Positions 22,197-32,086 of a stretch of 64,000 bases of DNA are shown here, one piece after another; the first letter of the stretch is position 1, and each line of letters opens with the position of its first letter. A program made the position numbers and the translations under genes. Location: assembly GCA_029561145.1 (NCBI GenBank), contig JAKQJM010000098.1, positions 1-64,000 on the forward strand. Direction: 5' to 3'. This stretch comes from Pseudomonadota bacterium. GTDB lineage: Bacteria; Pseudomonadota; Gammaproteobacteria; Xanthomonadales; Rhodanobacteraceae. The notes beneath the pieces were generated by a model, which had not been told where the DNA came from, ran no database searches, and worked only from the letters and a program-made list of their open reading frames with translations.

Positions 22197-22223
22197 GGCG
22201 GTCGTCCGGCCTGCACCTCGCGC

Positions 22224-22252
22224 CTTGATTCCGCGGAGGAAAAGCACCATTT
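22224..22252 (+). promoter_or_regulatory. Heat-shock (sigma-32) promoter candidate for clpB
   Basis: CTTGATT at 22224-22230 and CACCATTT at 22245-22252 are separated by 14 nt. This resembles the sigma-32 consensus CTTGAAA - 13-14 nt - CCCCATNT and lies 48 nt before the clpB start, the expected place for a heat-shock disaggregase. Confidence 0.55.
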
Positions 22253-22299
22253 GACGCGCATCGGCAGCCAGTCTGCCTTCTGACCTGCAGGTGTTTTCG

Positions 22300-24882
22300 A
22301 TGCGCATGGACAAACTCACTTCGCGCTTCCAGCAGGCTTTGGCGGATGCGCAAAGCCTTGCTGTCGGCCGCGATCACAACATGCTCGAGCCGGCGCATGT
22401 GCTTGTTGCATTGCTCGACCAGCAAGGTGGTTCGACCCAGCCGATGCTGGCCCAGGCCGGTGTCAACGTCGCCGCGTTGCGTACGCGCCTCGGCCAGTTG
22501 CTCGACCGTATGCCGAAGGTGGCCGGGCAGGAAGGCAACATCGGCGTCGGCAACGATCTCAATCGCCTGCTCAACCTGACCGACAAGCTGGCGCAGAAGC
22601 GCGGTGACCAGTTCATCGCCAGCGAGTTGTTCGTGCTGGCGGCACTCGAGGACAAGGGCGAAGCGGGTGCGGCGCTCAAGGCCACGGGCGGCAAAGCGGC
22701 GAACCTCGAGACCGCGATCGAACGCATGCGCGGTGGCGAAAAAGTCGACGACGCGAATGCGGAAGAGAACCGGCAGGCACTCGAGAAGTACTGCATCGAC
22801 CTGACCGCCCGGGCCGGATCGGGAAAGCTCGACCCGGTCATCGGTCGCGACGAAGAGATCCGGCGCGTCATCCAGGTGCTGCAGCGGCGCACCAAGAACA
22901 ACCCGGTTCTGATTGGCGAGCCCGGTGTCGGCAAGACCGCGATCGTCGAAGGCCTCGCCCAGCGCATCATCCATGACGAGGTGCCCGAAGGCCTGCGCGG
23001 CAAGCGCGTGCTATCGCTCGACATGGGTGCGCTGATCGCGGGGGCCAAGTTCCGCGGCGAGTTCGAGGAGCGCCTCAAGGGCGTGCTCAACGATCTGGCC
23101 AAGCAGGAAGGCCAGGTCATCCTGTTCATCGACGAACTGCACACGATGGTCGGCGCGGGCAAGGGTGAAGGCGCGATGGATGCCGGCAACATGCTCAAGC
23201 CGGCGCTCGCGCGCGGCGACCTGCATTGCGTCGGCGCCACGACGCTCGACGAGTACCGCAAGTACATCGAGAAGGACGCGGCGCTCGAACGTCGCTTCCA
23301 GAAGGTGTTCGTCGGCGAGCCCAGTGTCGAGGACACCATCGCGATCCTGCGTGGCCTGAAGGAACGGTACGCGGTACATCACGGCGTCGAGATCACCGAT
23401 CCGGCGATCGTCGCGGCGGCGACGTTGTCGCATCGCTACATCCCCGATCGCCAGTTGCCGGACAAGGCCATCGACCTGATGGACGAGGCGGCGTCGCGCA
23501 TCCGCATGGAAATCGATTCCAAGCCCGAAGAGCTCGACCGCAAGGAGCGTCGACTGATCCAGCTCAAGATCCAGCGCGAGGCGCTGAAGAAGGAGAAGGA
23601 CGCGGAATCGAAACAGCGGCTGTCCGATCTCGAAAGCGAGATTGACGGGCTGGAGCGAGATTTTTCCGATCTCGAGGAAATCTGGAAGGCCGAGAAGGCC
23701 GCCGTTACCGGCACCACGAAGATCAAGGAGTCGATCGAGCAGGCGCGCCAGGAAATGGACGCAGCGATGCGTCAGCAGGATTTCGCGCGTGTTTCGGAAA
23801 TCCAGTACGGGCGCATCCCGCAGCTCGAAAAGCAGTTGGCCGCGGCACAGGAAACCGAGCAGCAGGGCTTCCAGCTGTTGCAGGACAAGGTGACCGCCGA
23901 GGAAATCGCCGAAGTCGTTGCGCGCTGGACCGGGATTCCGGTCTCGAAGATGCTCGAGGGCGAGCGCGACAAGTTGCTGCGCATGGAGGATTCCCTGCAT
24001 GAGCGCGTGGTCGGCCAGGACGAGGCGGTGCGTGCGGTCGCTGATGCGATCCGCCGTTCGCGCGCGGGACTGTCCGATCCGGGCCGGCCGAACGGGTCGT
24101 TCCTGTTCCTCGGCCCGACCGGCGTGGGCAAGACCGAGTTGTGCAAGGCGCTGGCCGAATTCCTGTTCGATTCGACCGACGCGATGGTGCGCATCGACAT
24201 GAGCGAGTTCATGGAGAAGCACTCGGTCAGCCGCCTGATCGGTGCGCCGCCGGGCTATGTCGGTTACGACGAAGGCGGTTACCTGACCGAGGCCGTGCGC
24301 CGGCGCCCGTACAGCGTGATCCTGCTCGATGAAGTCGAGAAGGCGCATTCGGATGTCTTCAACATCCTCCTGCAGGTTCTCGATGATGGTCGCCTGACCG
24401 ATGGCCAGGGTCGAACGGTCGACTTCCGCAACACCGTGATCGTGATGACCTCGAATCTCGGTTCGCAGTACATCCAGGAGATGACCGACGACACCGAGGA
24501 GCAGTACACCCAGATGAAGGCCTCGGTGATGGGCGTCGTGCAGGCGCACTTCCGTCCGGAGTTCATCAATCGCCTCGACGAGATCGTCGTCTTCCGCTCA
24601 CTCGACAAATCACAGATCCGCAAGATCGCGCGCATCCAGACCGAATACCTCGGCAAGCGGCTCGCCGAACGGCAGCTTCGGCTCGAGATCTCCGACAAGG
24701 CCATCGATCTGCTCGGCAACGTCGGCTTCGATCCGGTTTATGGGGCACGGCCGCTCAAGCGCGCGATCCAGCAGCAACTCGAGAATCCGCTGGCCAGGCA
24801 GATCCTTGAAGGGCGATTCCAGCCCGGTGACGCGGTACGCGTCGATGCCGAGGGTGGGCAACTGGTTTTTGCCTCGGGCTGA
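22300..24882 (+). CDS. clpB: ATP-dependent disaggregase ClpB
   Basis: 860-aa Hsp100 chaperone. The N-terminal Clp repeat domain starts [18 protein letters not shown]. The first AAA+ domain has Walker A GEPGVGKT, a coiled-coil middle domain spans about 410-525 ([20 protein letters not shown]), and the second AAA+ domain has GPTGVGKTE and a C-terminal D2 small domain with [10 protein letters not shown]. With DnaK it pulls apart aggregated protein after heat stress. ATG 22300 matches the family start; a GTG at 22291 is in frame but adds nothing conserved. It is probably monocistronic and driven by a sigma-32 promoter. Confidence 0.97.
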   Translation: MRMDKLTSRFQQALADAQSLAVGRDHNMLEPAHVLVALLDQQGGSTQPMLAQAGVNVAALRTRLGQLLDRMPKVAGQEGNIGVGNDLNRLLNLTDKLAQKRGDQFIASELFVLAALEDKGEAGAALKATGGKAANLETAIERMRGGEKVDDANAEENRQALEKYCIDLTARAGSGKLDPVIGRDEEIRRVIQVLQRRTKNNPVLIGEPGVGKTAIVEGLAQRIIHDEVPEGLRGKRVLSLDMGALIAGAKFRGEFEERLKGVLNDLAKQEGQVILFIDELHTMVGAGKGEGAMDAGNMLKPALARGDLHCVGATTLDEYRKYIEKDAALERRFQKVFVGEPSVEDTIAILRGLKERYAVHHGVEITDPAIVAAATLSHRYIPDRQLPDKAIDLMDEAASRIRMEIDSKPEELDRKERRLIQLKIQREALKKEKDAESKQRLSDLESEIDGLERDFSDLEEIWKAEKAAVTGTTKIKESIEQARQEMDAAMRQQDFARVSEIQYGRIPQLEKQLAAAQETEQQGFQLLQDKVTAEEIAEVVARWTGIPVSKMLEGERDKLLRMEDSLHERVVGQDEAVRAVADAIRRSRAGLSDPGRPNGSFLFLGPTGVGKTELCKALAEFLFDSTDAMVRIDMSEFMEKHSVSRLIGAPPGYVGYDEGGYLTEAVRRRPYSVILLDEVEKAHSDVFNILLQVLDDGRLTDGQGRTVDFRNTVIVMTSNLGSQYIQEMTDDTEEQYTQMKASVMGVVQAHFRPEFINRLDEIVVFRSLDKSQIRKIARIQTEYLGKRLAERQLRLEISDKAIDLLGNVGFDPVYGARPLKRAIQQQLENPLARQILEGRFQPGDAVRVDAEGGQLVFASG

Positions 24883-25124
24883 TCGACATGTGGCGTGGCG
24901 CGTCGCGGTTTGGGTCGGGGCGCGCCACCTGATCGGTGATGCCTCGATCCAGGACGGAGTGTGTGATGCGGTCCCGGGCGCACCTCGTGGTCGCATGCCG
25001 ATGCGTGCATTGTCGGGATGGCAGTCCATCCATCGCGCCTCGAAGTTGCACGGGATTGGCATTGAAGTGCCTGCTTCCGGCACCATGTGGCCGGCCAACC
25101 GTTACTGGATCCCGCGGACCCGAC

Positions 25125-25445
25125 ATGCCGATCTACGAATTTGAATGCCCCAGCTGCGCGCACCGCTTCGAGCGCCTGCAGAAAGTCGCCGATGCCGATC
25201 CCAGCGATTGTCCGGAATGTGGCAAGGCCGGTGTGCGTCGCCGTTTGACCGCACCGGCGTTCCGATTGTCCGGTTCGGGCTGGTACGAAACCGATTTCAA
25301 GAAGGACGGGGACACGAAGCGGAACCTCGTCACCTCGGAGTCGACTGAAAAGCCGGCCGTATCCGAGTCCACTCCAAAAACCGAAAGCGCCAAGGCCGAA
25401 CCCGCGAAGACTGAATCAAAGCCGTCCGCAGTCTCCGGCGACTGA
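25125..25445 (+). CDS. FmdB family zinc ribbon protein
   Basis: 106-aa protein beginning with the FmdB-type zinc ribbon MPIYEFECPSC, with four cysteines at residues 8, 11, 29 and 32 (CPSC and CPECG). A short conserved segment around FRLSGSGWYETDFK follows, then a low-complexity Ser/Thr/Glu/Lys/Pro-rich tail. The family is a putative regulatory zinc ribbon with no established reaction. It lies upstream of aspS, a neighbourhood I recall in related proteobacteria, although here another gene and a repeat array intervene. The upstream open frame (from 24936) is not part of the family. Confidence 0.85.
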   Translation: MPIYEFECPSCAHRFERLQKVADADPSDCPECGKAGVRRRLTAPAFRLSGSGWYETDFKKDGDTKRNLVTSESTEKPAVSESTPKTESAKAEPAKTESKPSAVSGD

Positions 25446-25513
25446 GCCTGAAGGGGAGACGTTCAGCATCGCAGCGTCTAAACTGCGCAAGCCATCTAGA
25501 GAGGAGTAGGCAC

Positions 25514-26059
25514 ATGCTGAGCAAGGTGATATCCATTGGCGTTCTTGTTGCGGGATCGATTCTGACGATGTCGACGGCGCAAGCCGATCCGCAGCGGGGC
25601 GGCTACGGCGGTGGCCGTGACCGGATCGAGTGCAGCAGCAACGATTATCGCTACACGCGTTGTGATGTGGATTGGCGCTCGGCGGAGCTCGTGCGTCGGA
25701 CCTCGCAGGCGCAATGCGTCGAGGGTCGCACCTGGGGCGTCGACCGGCGTGGTTTGTGGGTTGACCGCGGCTGCGGCGGCGTGTTTGTCGAGCGTGGCGG
25801 GCGCGGTGACGGGCACCATGGTGGCGGTTGGCAGCCGGGACCGGATTGGGACCGCGATATCCGCCTGACGTGCCAGAGCGACGACTATCGCTATCGCTTT
25901 TGCCAGGTCGATGTCGGTGGTGCAGGAAACGTGCGTATCGAGCGCCAGCTGTCGCAAACGGCGTGTATCGAGGGACGCACCTGGGGATCCAACCGCGCCG
26001 GTGTCTGGGTCAGCGGCGGCTGTGCAGCGGTATTCCACATTGGACGTCGCTGGCGCTGA
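25514..26059 (+). CDS. Exported DUF3011 protein with two repeats
   Basis: 181-aa secreted protein with a signal peptide (cleavage near STAQADPQ, residue 25) and two copies of a cysteine-containing DUF3011-type module. Copy 1 covers about 38-92 (IECSSNDYRYTRCDVD, CVEGRTWGVDRRGLWVDRGCGGVF) and copy 2 about 116-176 (LTCQSDDYRYRFCQVD, CIEGRTWGSNRAGVWVSGGCAAVF), joined by a Gly/His-rich linker. Each module has four cysteines, probably two disulfides in the periplasm. The function is unknown. It has a good ribosome binding site (GAGGAG, about 8 nt before the ATG) and ends at a strong terminator, so it is a single-gene unit. Confidence 0.82.
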   Translation: MLSKVISIGVLVAGSILTMSTAQADPQRGGYGGGRDRIECSSNDYRYTRCDVDWRSAELVRRTSQAQCVEGRTWGVDRRGLWVDRGCGGVFVERGGRGDGHHGGGWQPGPDWDRDIRLTCQSDDYRYRFCQVDVGGAGNVRIERQLSQTACIEGRTWGSNRAGVWVSGGCAAVFHIGRRWR

Positions 26060-26090
26060 GTAACCGCCAAAGCGTTCGTTTTTGAGCAGA

Positions 26091-26116
26091 CGCCCACCGC
26101 AAGGTGGGCGTTTTAT
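26091..26116 (+). terminator. Intrinsic terminator after DUF3011 gene
   Basis: An 8-bp perfect stem (CGCCCACC / GGTGGGCG) with loop GCAA is followed directly by TTTTATT. It is 32 nt past the DUF3011 stop and is a textbook Rho-independent terminator. Confidence 0.88.
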
Positions 26117-26121
26117 TGCCA

Positions 26122-26313
26122 GGACGGCATGTATGCCTGCAATGCAGGAGCAATTGCAGGCGTTGCCGAGGACGGCATGTATGCCTGCAATGCAGGAGCA
26201 ATTGCAGGCGTTGCCAAGGACGACATGTATGCCTGCAATGCAGGGGCAATTGCAGGCGTTGCCGCGGGCGACATGCACGGGTCGCGACACAGCGCCAATT
26301 GCAGACGTTGCGG
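26122..26313. repeat. Four tandem 48-bp hairpin repeats
   Basis: Units start at 26122, 26170, 26218 and 26266 with an exact 48-nt period. The first three are nearly identical and the fourth is degenerate. Each of the first three contains a perfect inverted repeat GCCTGCAAT - 9 nt - ATTGCAGGC (in unit 1, 26135-26143 and 26153-26161), with GGCA and TGCC able to extend the stem. Because 48 is divisible by 3 and the unit lacks stops in several frames, open frames appear on both strands across it. They carry no start signal and I treat them as non-coding. The array sits between a terminator and the aspS start. Confidence 0.93.
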
Positions 26314-26360
26314 TGCAACATGATCGGCTATAGCATTCCGCGCCTTTCCCGGAGCTTCAC

Positions 26361-28127
26361 ATGCGCAGCCATTACTGTGGCCTCATCGATGAGGCGCTGA
26401 TCGACCAGGGTGTCGCCGTTTGTGGCTGGGTCGATACTGTGCGCCTGCAGAGTCATGTCGCCTTCGTCGACCTGCGTGACCATGAAGGCATCGTGCAGAT
26501 CGTCGTCGAGCGCGAATCCGCGGATGCGTTTGCCCAGGCCGGAAGTCTTGGCTACGAGTACTGCATCCGCGTGGTCGGCAAGGTCCGTCGACGCATCGCC
26601 GCGAATGAAAAACTGCGCAGTGGCCAGGTCGAGATCCTCGCCGAGCGCGTCGAGATCCTCAACAAGGCCGAGGGCCTGCCGTTCGCGCTGCACGAGAATC
26701 CCGCCGAAGAGACTCGCCTGAAGTATCGTTACCTCGATCTGCGCACCGCCGACATGCAACGCAAGATGCGCCTGCGCACGCGCCTGGTTTCGGCATTGCG
26801 CCACTATCTTGACGGTCGCGGTTTCCAGGACATCGAGACGCCGATCCTGACCAAGGCGACGCCGGAAGGCGCGCGCGACTACCTGGTGCCGAGTCGCGTG
26901 CATGCCGGAGAGTTCTACGCCCTTCCGCAATCGCCGCAATTGTTCAAGCAACTGCTGATGGTTGCGGGGTTCGATCGCTACTACCAGATCGCGCGTTGTT
27001 TCCGCGATGAAGATCTGCGCGCGGACCGTCAGCCGGAATTCACCCAGCTCGACATGGAGTTCGCTTTCGTCGGCGAGCGAGATGTCCAGGATGCGGTGGA
27101 GGCGATGATCCGGCATGTGTTCGCAGAGGTTTCCGCTGTCGATCTGGGAGGGCCGTTTCCGCGCATGACGTATGCCGAGGCGATGACGCGCTATGGCTCG
27201 GACAAACCGGACCTGCGTATCGCGCTCGAACTGGTCGATGTGGCCGACCATGTCCGCCACGTCGAATTCAAGGTCTTCAGCGAGCCGGCCAACGCTGCGG
27301 GCGGGCGCGTTGCCGCCTTGCGGGTCCCAGGCGGAGCCGTGTTCACGCGCAAGCAGATCGACGAACTCGGGGCGTATGCGGCGAGATACGGTGCGAAGGG
27401 GCTCGCCTGGTTGCGTGTCGATGACCTGGCCAGGCGGCGCGATGGCATCAACTCGCCGGTGCTCAAGTTCCTCGATGACATCGCATTGGATGGCGTGCTT
27501 GCGGCGACCGCGGCGCAGTCGGGTGACCTGGTCCTTTTCGGTGCGGGTGACTGGAAGACGGTTTCCGACTTCCTTGGCGCCTTGCGCATCAAGGTCGCGC
27601 GTGATCTCGGCCTGGTCGAGAACGCGTGGAAGCCGCTCTGGGTCGTTGATTTCCCGATGTTCGAGTTCGATGCCGAGGCAAGCCGGTTCGTCGCCCTGCA
27701 TCATCCGTTCACCGCACCGAAAATCGACGATGTGGCCGATCTCCAGGCGAATGCGGCCAACGCGGTTTCACGCGGCTACGACATGGTCCTCAATGGCAAC
27801 GAGATCGGCGGTGGTTCGATCCGCATCCATCGCACCGACATGCAGAGCGCGGTCTTCGAGCTGCTCGGCATCGGCGCACAGGAAGCCGAGGCCAAGTTCG
27901 GATTTCTGCTTGAAGCGCTGCGCTTCGGCGCCCCGCCGCACGGTGGCATCGCGTTCGGCATCGATCGAATTGCCGCATTGATGGCCGGTACCGAATCGAT
28001 CCGCGACGTCATTGCCTTTCCGAAAACGGCGAGCGCACAGGACTTGATGACAGCCGCGCCTTCGACGATTCCCGCCTGCCAGCTGGCTGAATTGCATGTC
28101 GCGGTGATCGAGCCGGTCGCCGATTGA
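26361..28127 (+). CDS. aspS: Aspartyl-tRNA synthetase
   Basis: 588-aa bacterial-type class II synthetase. It has an N-terminal OB-fold anticodon-binding domain ([20 protein letters not shown]), the class II core with motif 2 [20 protein letters not shown], a bacterial GAD insertion domain in the middle, and motif 3 [13 protein letters not shown] near the C-terminus. It charges tRNA-Asp. The start ATG 26361 lies 48 bp after the minisatellite and has no clear Shine-Dalgarno sequence. Confidence 0.97.
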   Translation: MRSHYCGLIDEALIDQGVAVCGWVDTVRLQSHVAFVDLRDHEGIVQIVVERESADAFAQAGSLGYEYCIRVVGKVRRRIAANEKLRSGQVEILAERVEILNKAEGLPFALHENPAEETRLKYRYLDLRTADMQRKMRLRTRLVSALRHYLDGRGFQDIETPILTKATPEGARDYLVPSRVHAGEFYALPQSPQLFKQLLMVAGFDRYYQIARCFRDEDLRADRQPEFTQLDMEFAFVGERDVQDAVEAMIRHVFAEVSAVDLGGPFPRMTYAEAMTRYGSDKPDLRIALELVDVADHVRHVEFKVFSEPANAAGGRVAALRVPGGAVFTRKQIDELGAYAARYGAKGLAWLRVDDLARRRDGINSPVLKFLDDIALDGVLAATAAQSGDLVLFGAGDWKTVSDFLGALRIKVARDLGLVENAWKPLWVVDFPMFEFDAEASRFVALHHPFTAPKIDDVADLQANAANAVSRGYDMVLNGNEIGGGSIRIHRTDMQSAVFELLGIGAQEAEAKFGFLLEALRFGAPPHGGIAFGIDRIAALMAGTESIRDVIAFPKTASAQDLMTAAPSTIPACQLAELHVAVIEPVAD

Positions 28128-28165
28128 GATCGCTGCGCCGCCATCCGGGCCATTCGTAGAACTCG

Positions 28166-28810
28166 ATGCAAGCCGAATCCAGCGATCACGTCATCGTGCT
28201 GCACGGCATCTGGATGCGCGGCATAGCAATGCTGCCGCTTGCGCGCCGCTTGCGTTCGGCGGGATTCACCGTCGAGGCCCTGGACTATCCGAGCGTGCTC
28301 GGTAGCTGGACCGATACGGTCTCGCGACTTGCCGATCACTGGCGCGAACGTGCCGGCGGCAAGGTGCATGTCGTTGGACACAGTCTCGGCGGCGTGCTTG
28401 CACTGCATGTGGCAGCGACCTGTCCGGATCTGCCGGAGGGACACATCGTCTGCCTCGGCTCGCCGCTGAATGGCAGCGCGGCGGCAAGCCGCATGCGAGC
28501 GATTCCGGGCGGCAACTGGCTGATGGGGCAGAGCGCCGCGGTCCTGCGCGACGGGCTGGCTGCGTGGCAGGGCCAACGCCCGGTCGGTGTGATCGCGGGC
28601 AGCACGCCGATCGGCCTGGGTAGCGTCCTGGGCGTGCTCCAGTCGCCGCATGACGGCACGGTCAGCGTCGAGGAAACGCGCCTAGCGGGGATCGACGAGC
28701 ATCGCGTCGTGCCCTTGACCCATACCGGCCTCGCGTTTTCGGCCGAAGTCGCCGCAATGGCCGCGGGTTTCCTTCGCACCGGTCGGTTTCCCTCGGAGGC
28801 ATTCGCGTGA
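28166..28810 (+). CDS. Alpha/beta hydrolase (lipase-like)
   Basis: 214-aa alpha/beta-hydrolase fold protein. It has the oxyanion strand VIVLHGIW near the N-terminus, the nucleophile elbow GHSLGG (serine near residue 73), and a likely catalytic histidine in the C-terminal region (HTGLAF). It resembles the short PGAP1/lipase-like hydrolases; the substrate is unknown. No signal peptide is visible. Its TGA overlaps the GTG start of ruvC (GTGA), so it is in the ruv operon between aspS and ruvC. Confidence 0.85.
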   Translation: MQAESSDHVIVLHGIWMRGIAMLPLARRLRSAGFTVEALDYPSVLGSWTDTVSRLADHWRERAGGKVHVVGHSLGGVLALHVAATCPDLPEGHIVCLGSPLNGSAAASRMRAIPGGNWLMGQSAAVLRDGLAAWQGQRPVGVIAGSTPIGLGSVLGVLQSPHDGTVSVEETRLAGIDEHRVVPLTHTGLAFSAEVAAMAAGFLRTGRFPSEAFA

Positions 28811-29328
28811 TCCGCATCCTTGGCATCGATCCAGGCAGCCAGCGCACCGGCATCGGGATCATCGACGTCGGCGCGGATGGACGCTCGATCCACGTGTTCC
28901 ATGCGGCGATCAACGTGCTCGGCAATGAGACCTTCCATCAGCGTCTCAAGCAGATCTTCGACGAGATCTCGACGACCATCGATACCCATGCGCCGGTCGA
29001 GGCGGCGATCGAGCGCGTGTTCATGGCACGCAATCCCGATTCCGCACTCAAACTGGGCCAGGCACGTGGAGCAGCGATCTGCGCCGTGGTCAACAAGGGG
29101 CTGAGTCTGGCGGAGTATGCGGCCAAGGAAGTCAAACAGGCCGTGGTGGGTGGCGGCGCCGCCGACAAGACCCAGGTCCAGCACATGGTCGGCGTGCTGC
29201 TCAACATCCCGGGTAAACTGCAGGCCGATGCGGCTGACGCGTTGGCGATCGCGTTGACCCACGCGCACACGCGGTCCACCGTGGAGCGCCTTGGTATTCC
29301 ACGTGCCGCCTGGAGGCGTCGTCGATGA
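28807..29328 (+). CDS. ruvC: Holliday junction endonuclease RuvC
   Basis: 173 aa, the usual length. It has the RNase H-like fold with catalytic Asp in [11 protein letters not shown], Glu in AAIERVF and the C-terminal acidic pair in [13 protein letters not shown]. It resolves Holliday junctions as a dimer with RuvAB. It begins with GTG, overlaps the upstream hydrolase by 4 nt, and overlaps ruvA by 4 nt (ATGA). Confidence 0.97.
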   Translation: MIRILGIDPGSQRTGIGIIDVGADGRSIHVFHAAINVLGNETFHQRLKQIFDEISTTIDTHAPVEAAIERVFMARNPDSALKLGQARGAAICAVVNKGLSLAEYAAKEVKQAVVGGGAADKTQVQHMVGVLLNIPGKLQADAADALAIALTHAHTRSTVERLGIPRAAWRRRR

Positions 29329-29915
29329 TTGGTCGTTTGCAGGGAATCCTCGTTTCGAGACAGCCGCCCTGGATTGTTGTCGATGTTGGCGGGGTCGGCT
29401 ATGAACTCGAAGCGCCGATGTCGACGTTCTACGATTTGCCGGAACCCGGCAAGCCGGTCACCTTGTGCACCCACTATGCAGTCAAGGAAGACACGGTGGC
29501 GTTGTATGGATTCCTGCTGGAGTCCGAGCGCAGCCTGTTTCGCGCCGTGCAGAAGGTCAGTGGTATCGGCGCGAAGATCGCGCTGGCAATACTCTCGGCT
29601 GTCTCCGCCGATGATTTCGCCCGTTTCGTGCAGAGCGGCGACATTGCTGCGCTGACGCGCATTCCCGGAATCGGCAAGAAGACAGCCGAGCGCATGATCG
29701 TCGAACTGCGCGATCGGGTTGACGGGTTCGTCGGCGCTTCGCCGGTGGCGGCATTCGCTGCCCTGCCGAAAGATCCGCTCAGTGAAGCCAGCGTTGCGCT
29801 GCAGTCACTCGGCTACAAGCCGGCCGAGATCACGCGCCTGGTCAGGGACGCCAGCGCGCCGGGCGACAGCGCCGAAGACATCATCCGCAAGGCGCTCAGG
29901 GCTGCATTGCGATGA
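29325..29915 (+). CDS. ruvA: Holliday junction branch migration protein RuvA
   Basis: 196-aa RuvA. The N-terminal OB fold begins [10 protein letters not shown], two helix-hairpin-helix motifs follow ([13 protein letters not shown] and [16 protein letters not shown]), and domain III at the C-terminus ([16 protein letters not shown]) contacts RuvB. The tetramer holds the junction and loads the RuvB motor. Its start is coupled to the ruvC stop. Confidence 0.97.
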   Translation: MIGRLQGILVSRQPPWIVVDVGGVGYELEAPMSTFYDLPEPGKPVTLCTHYAVKEDTVALYGFLLESERSLFRAVQKVSGIGAKIALAILSAVSADDFARFVQSGDIAALTRIPGIGKKTAERMIVELRDRVDGFVGASPVAAFAALPKDPLSEASVALQSLGYKPAEITRLVRDASAPGDSAEDIIRKALRAALR

Positions 29916-30039
29916 ACGGCAAGGGATCCCGTGCCCTACGCGCCTTCGTTGTTTCTGCGACGAGCCCGCAGGCCGGTGAATGCGCGCGCGTCGGCGGCCG
30001 GGTTGCGCGCGGTCTGAAAATCCACGGCAGTCATTCGAC

Positions 30040-31929
30040 ATGAGCCATGCTTCGGAACCGGGCAGTGCCAGCCGCAAGCGTCTGGCGACGCTGTGCTTTC
30101 TCGCCATCGGCGTTGTCTACGGCGACATCGGCACAAGCCCGCTGTATGCGTTTCGTGAAGCCTTCAGCGAAGTGCATGGCGTGCTGCCATTGCGCGAGAA
30201 CGTGCTTGGCGTGCTTTCGCTGATTTTCTGGTCATTGATCACGGTCGTCTCGATCAAGTACGCAACCTTCATCCTGCGTGCCGACAACAAGGGCGAAGGT
30301 GGCGTGATGGCGCTGATGGCACTGGCCCAGCGCGGCGTACGTCGGGCCCGCACGCGCTGGATCGTGATGGTCATCGGCCTGCTCGGCTCGGCATTGTTCT
30401 TCGGCGATGCCGTGGTCACGCCAGCGATCTCGGTGCTGTCGGCCGTCGAGGGCATCGAGGTGCTGAGCCCGGCTTCGGCGCACTACGTCATGCCGATCAC
30501 GGCCCTGATCCTGCTCGGCGTGTTCTCGTTGCAGAAACATGGAACGAGCCGGATCGGACCGCTGTTCGCCCCTGTCACCCTGGTCTGGTTTGTCTCGCTG
30601 GGCATCCTCGGCGTCCTCGGCATCCTGCATGAACCGAGCGTGCTCAAGGCGCTGGCTCCGCATCATGCCGTCCTGTTCTTCGTGCACAACGGCAAGCTCG
30701 GCATCTTTGCGATGGGCGCGGTCGTGCTCTCCATCACCGGTGCAGAAGCGCTGTATTCGGATCTGGGCCACTTCGGCAAGAAGCCGGTTCGACTGGTCTG
30801 GTTCTTCGTCGTGCTGCCATGCCTGATGCTCAACTATCTCGGCCAGGGTGCACTGGTGCTGGCGGATCCGAGCACCAAGAACAATCCGTTCTACCTGCTG
30901 GTTCCATCCGGCCTGCTGATTCCAATGATCGTGCTGGCGACCATGGCGACCATCGTCGCCTCGCAGGCAGTGATTTCGGGAACCTTCTCGATGGCGCGGC
31001 AGGCGATACAACTCGGTTACCTGCCACGCATGCAGGTGTTGCATACCTCGAACGATCAGGAAGGACAGATCTACCTGCCGTGGATCAACCGCATCCTGCT
31101 CGTACTGACCATCGCGGTCGTGTTCGGGTTCCGTTCGTCGGCGAACCTGGTCAGCGCGTACGGCCTGGCGGTGGTCGGCACGATGCTGACGAACACCTTG
31201 CTCGTCGTCATTGTCGCCCGGCGCATCTGGCGCTGGAGCTATCTGCGCGTCACCCTGGCAGGGCTGGTCTTTCTGGGCGTCGATCTGCTGTTGTTGACGG
31301 CGGTGGCCGACAAGTTCATCTATGGCGGATGGTTTCCGCTGGCACTCGGCGTGGCTGTATTCACGGTCATGCTGACCTGGCGCCGCGGCCGCGAGCTGGT
31401 CATGCGTGAGGTCAAGCGGGCTGGTCTTGCATTGGAGCCATTCATCGCCTCGATCAGCGCGCATCCGCCGCTGCGCGTGTCGGGGACGGCGGTATTCCTG
31501 ACTGCCAATCCGGAAGGCGTGCCGAATGCGCTGTTGCACAATCTCAAGCACAACAAGGTGCTGCACGAGCGCAACGTCATCCTCACCGTGGAGATTCTCG
31601 ACGAACCGGTTGCCGAGCCGCAGGATCGAAAGAGCGTGGTCGACCTGGCCGACGATTTCTATCTGGTCACGCTGCGCTACGGTTTCTCGGAAGATCCCAA
31701 CATTCCGGCGGCATTGACCGCGGTATCCCAATGCGGATTCCCGTTCGAGATGATGGATACGACATTCTTCCTGAGCCGCGAAAGCATCGTCGCCGGAGAT
31801 CGCCCCGGCATGGTGCTCTGGCGCGACCGCCTGTTCGAGTTCCTTGCACGCAATGCGACATCGGCAACCGCATTCTTCCAGATCCCCGGCAACCGCCTGA
31901 TCGAGCTCGGCACGCAGGTGGAGATCTAG
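30040..31929 (+). CDS. kup: Low-affinity potassium uptake protein Kup
   Basis: 629-aa KUP/HAK/KT potassium/proton symporter, close to E. coli Kup (622). About twelve transmembrane helices follow the family opening AIGVVYGDIGTSPLYAFREAF, with GGVMALMALAQR and the ELYSDLGHFGK-like motif TGAEALYSDLGHFG. The soluble C-terminal domain (about 460-629) is present. ATG 30040 was chosen because the family begins shortly before the first helix; the frame is open to 29980. It lies between ruvA and ruvB, breaking up the usual ruvCAB operon. Confidence 0.95.
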   Translation: MSHASEPGSASRKRLATLCFLAIGVVYGDIGTSPLYAFREAFSEVHGVLPLRENVLGVLSLIFWSLITVVSIKYATFILRADNKGEGGVMALMALAQRGVRRARTRWIVMVIGLLGSALFFGDAVVTPAISVLSAVEGIEVLSPASAHYVMPITALILLGVFSLQKHGTSRIGPLFAPVTLVWFVSLGILGVLGILHEPSVLKALAPHHAVLFFVHNGKLGIFAMGAVVLSITGAEALYSDLGHFGKKPVRLVWFFVVLPCLMLNYLGQGALVLADPSTKNNPFYLLVPSGLLIPMIVLATMATIVASQAVISGTFSMARQAIQLGYLPRMQVLHTSNDQEGQIYLPWINRILLVLTIAVVFGFRSSANLVSAYGLAVVGTMLTNTLLVVIVARRIWRWSYLRVTLAGLVFLGVDLLLLTAVADKFIYGGWFPLALGVAVFTVMLTWRRGRELVMREVKRAGLALEPFIASISAHPPLRVSGTAVFLTANPEGVPNALLHNLKHNKVLHERNVILTVEILDEPVAEPQDRKSVVDLADDFYLVTLRYGFSEDPNIPAALTAVSQCGFPFEMMDTTFFLSRESIVAGDRPGMVLWRDRLFEFLARNATSATAFFQIPGNRLIELGTQVEI

Positions 31930-31935
31930 GTGAGG

Positions 31936-32080
31936 CCGGGATTCGGCATCGGGGATTCGGAAGAGCCGGCAGGGTGGGGCATACTGCACCGGTGATTCGT
32001 CGCGTGAGCGACTTGCTGCCGCGAAAGCGTCAAGTACGCGACAATCCACTCTGACGAGCCCCGAACCCCGAAACCCGACA
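31936..32080. repeat. Degenerate GGGATTCGG-like simple repeats before ruvB
   Basis: The kup-ruvB spacer contains GGGATTCGGCATCGGGGATTCGG near 31938-31960 and, close to ruvB, CCCCGAACCCCGAAACCCGA (32058-32077), which reads as the same kind of unit on the opposite strand. Together they could pair weakly. They resemble the array inside nadE and the one between kdsC and kdsD. Confidence 0.5.
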
Positions 32081-32086
32081 GCCCCA

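Noticed and set aside
26122-26313. CRISPR array
   Set aside because: Repeats are directly adjacent at 48 bp with no unique spacers, and no cas genes are nearby.
26129-26323. Plus-strand 64-codon frame through the 48-bp repeats (repeating MYACNAGAIAGVAEDG)
   Set aside because: Produced by a stop-free repeat unit whose length is a multiple of three; no ribosome binding site, equally open frames on the other strand, and it follows a terminator.
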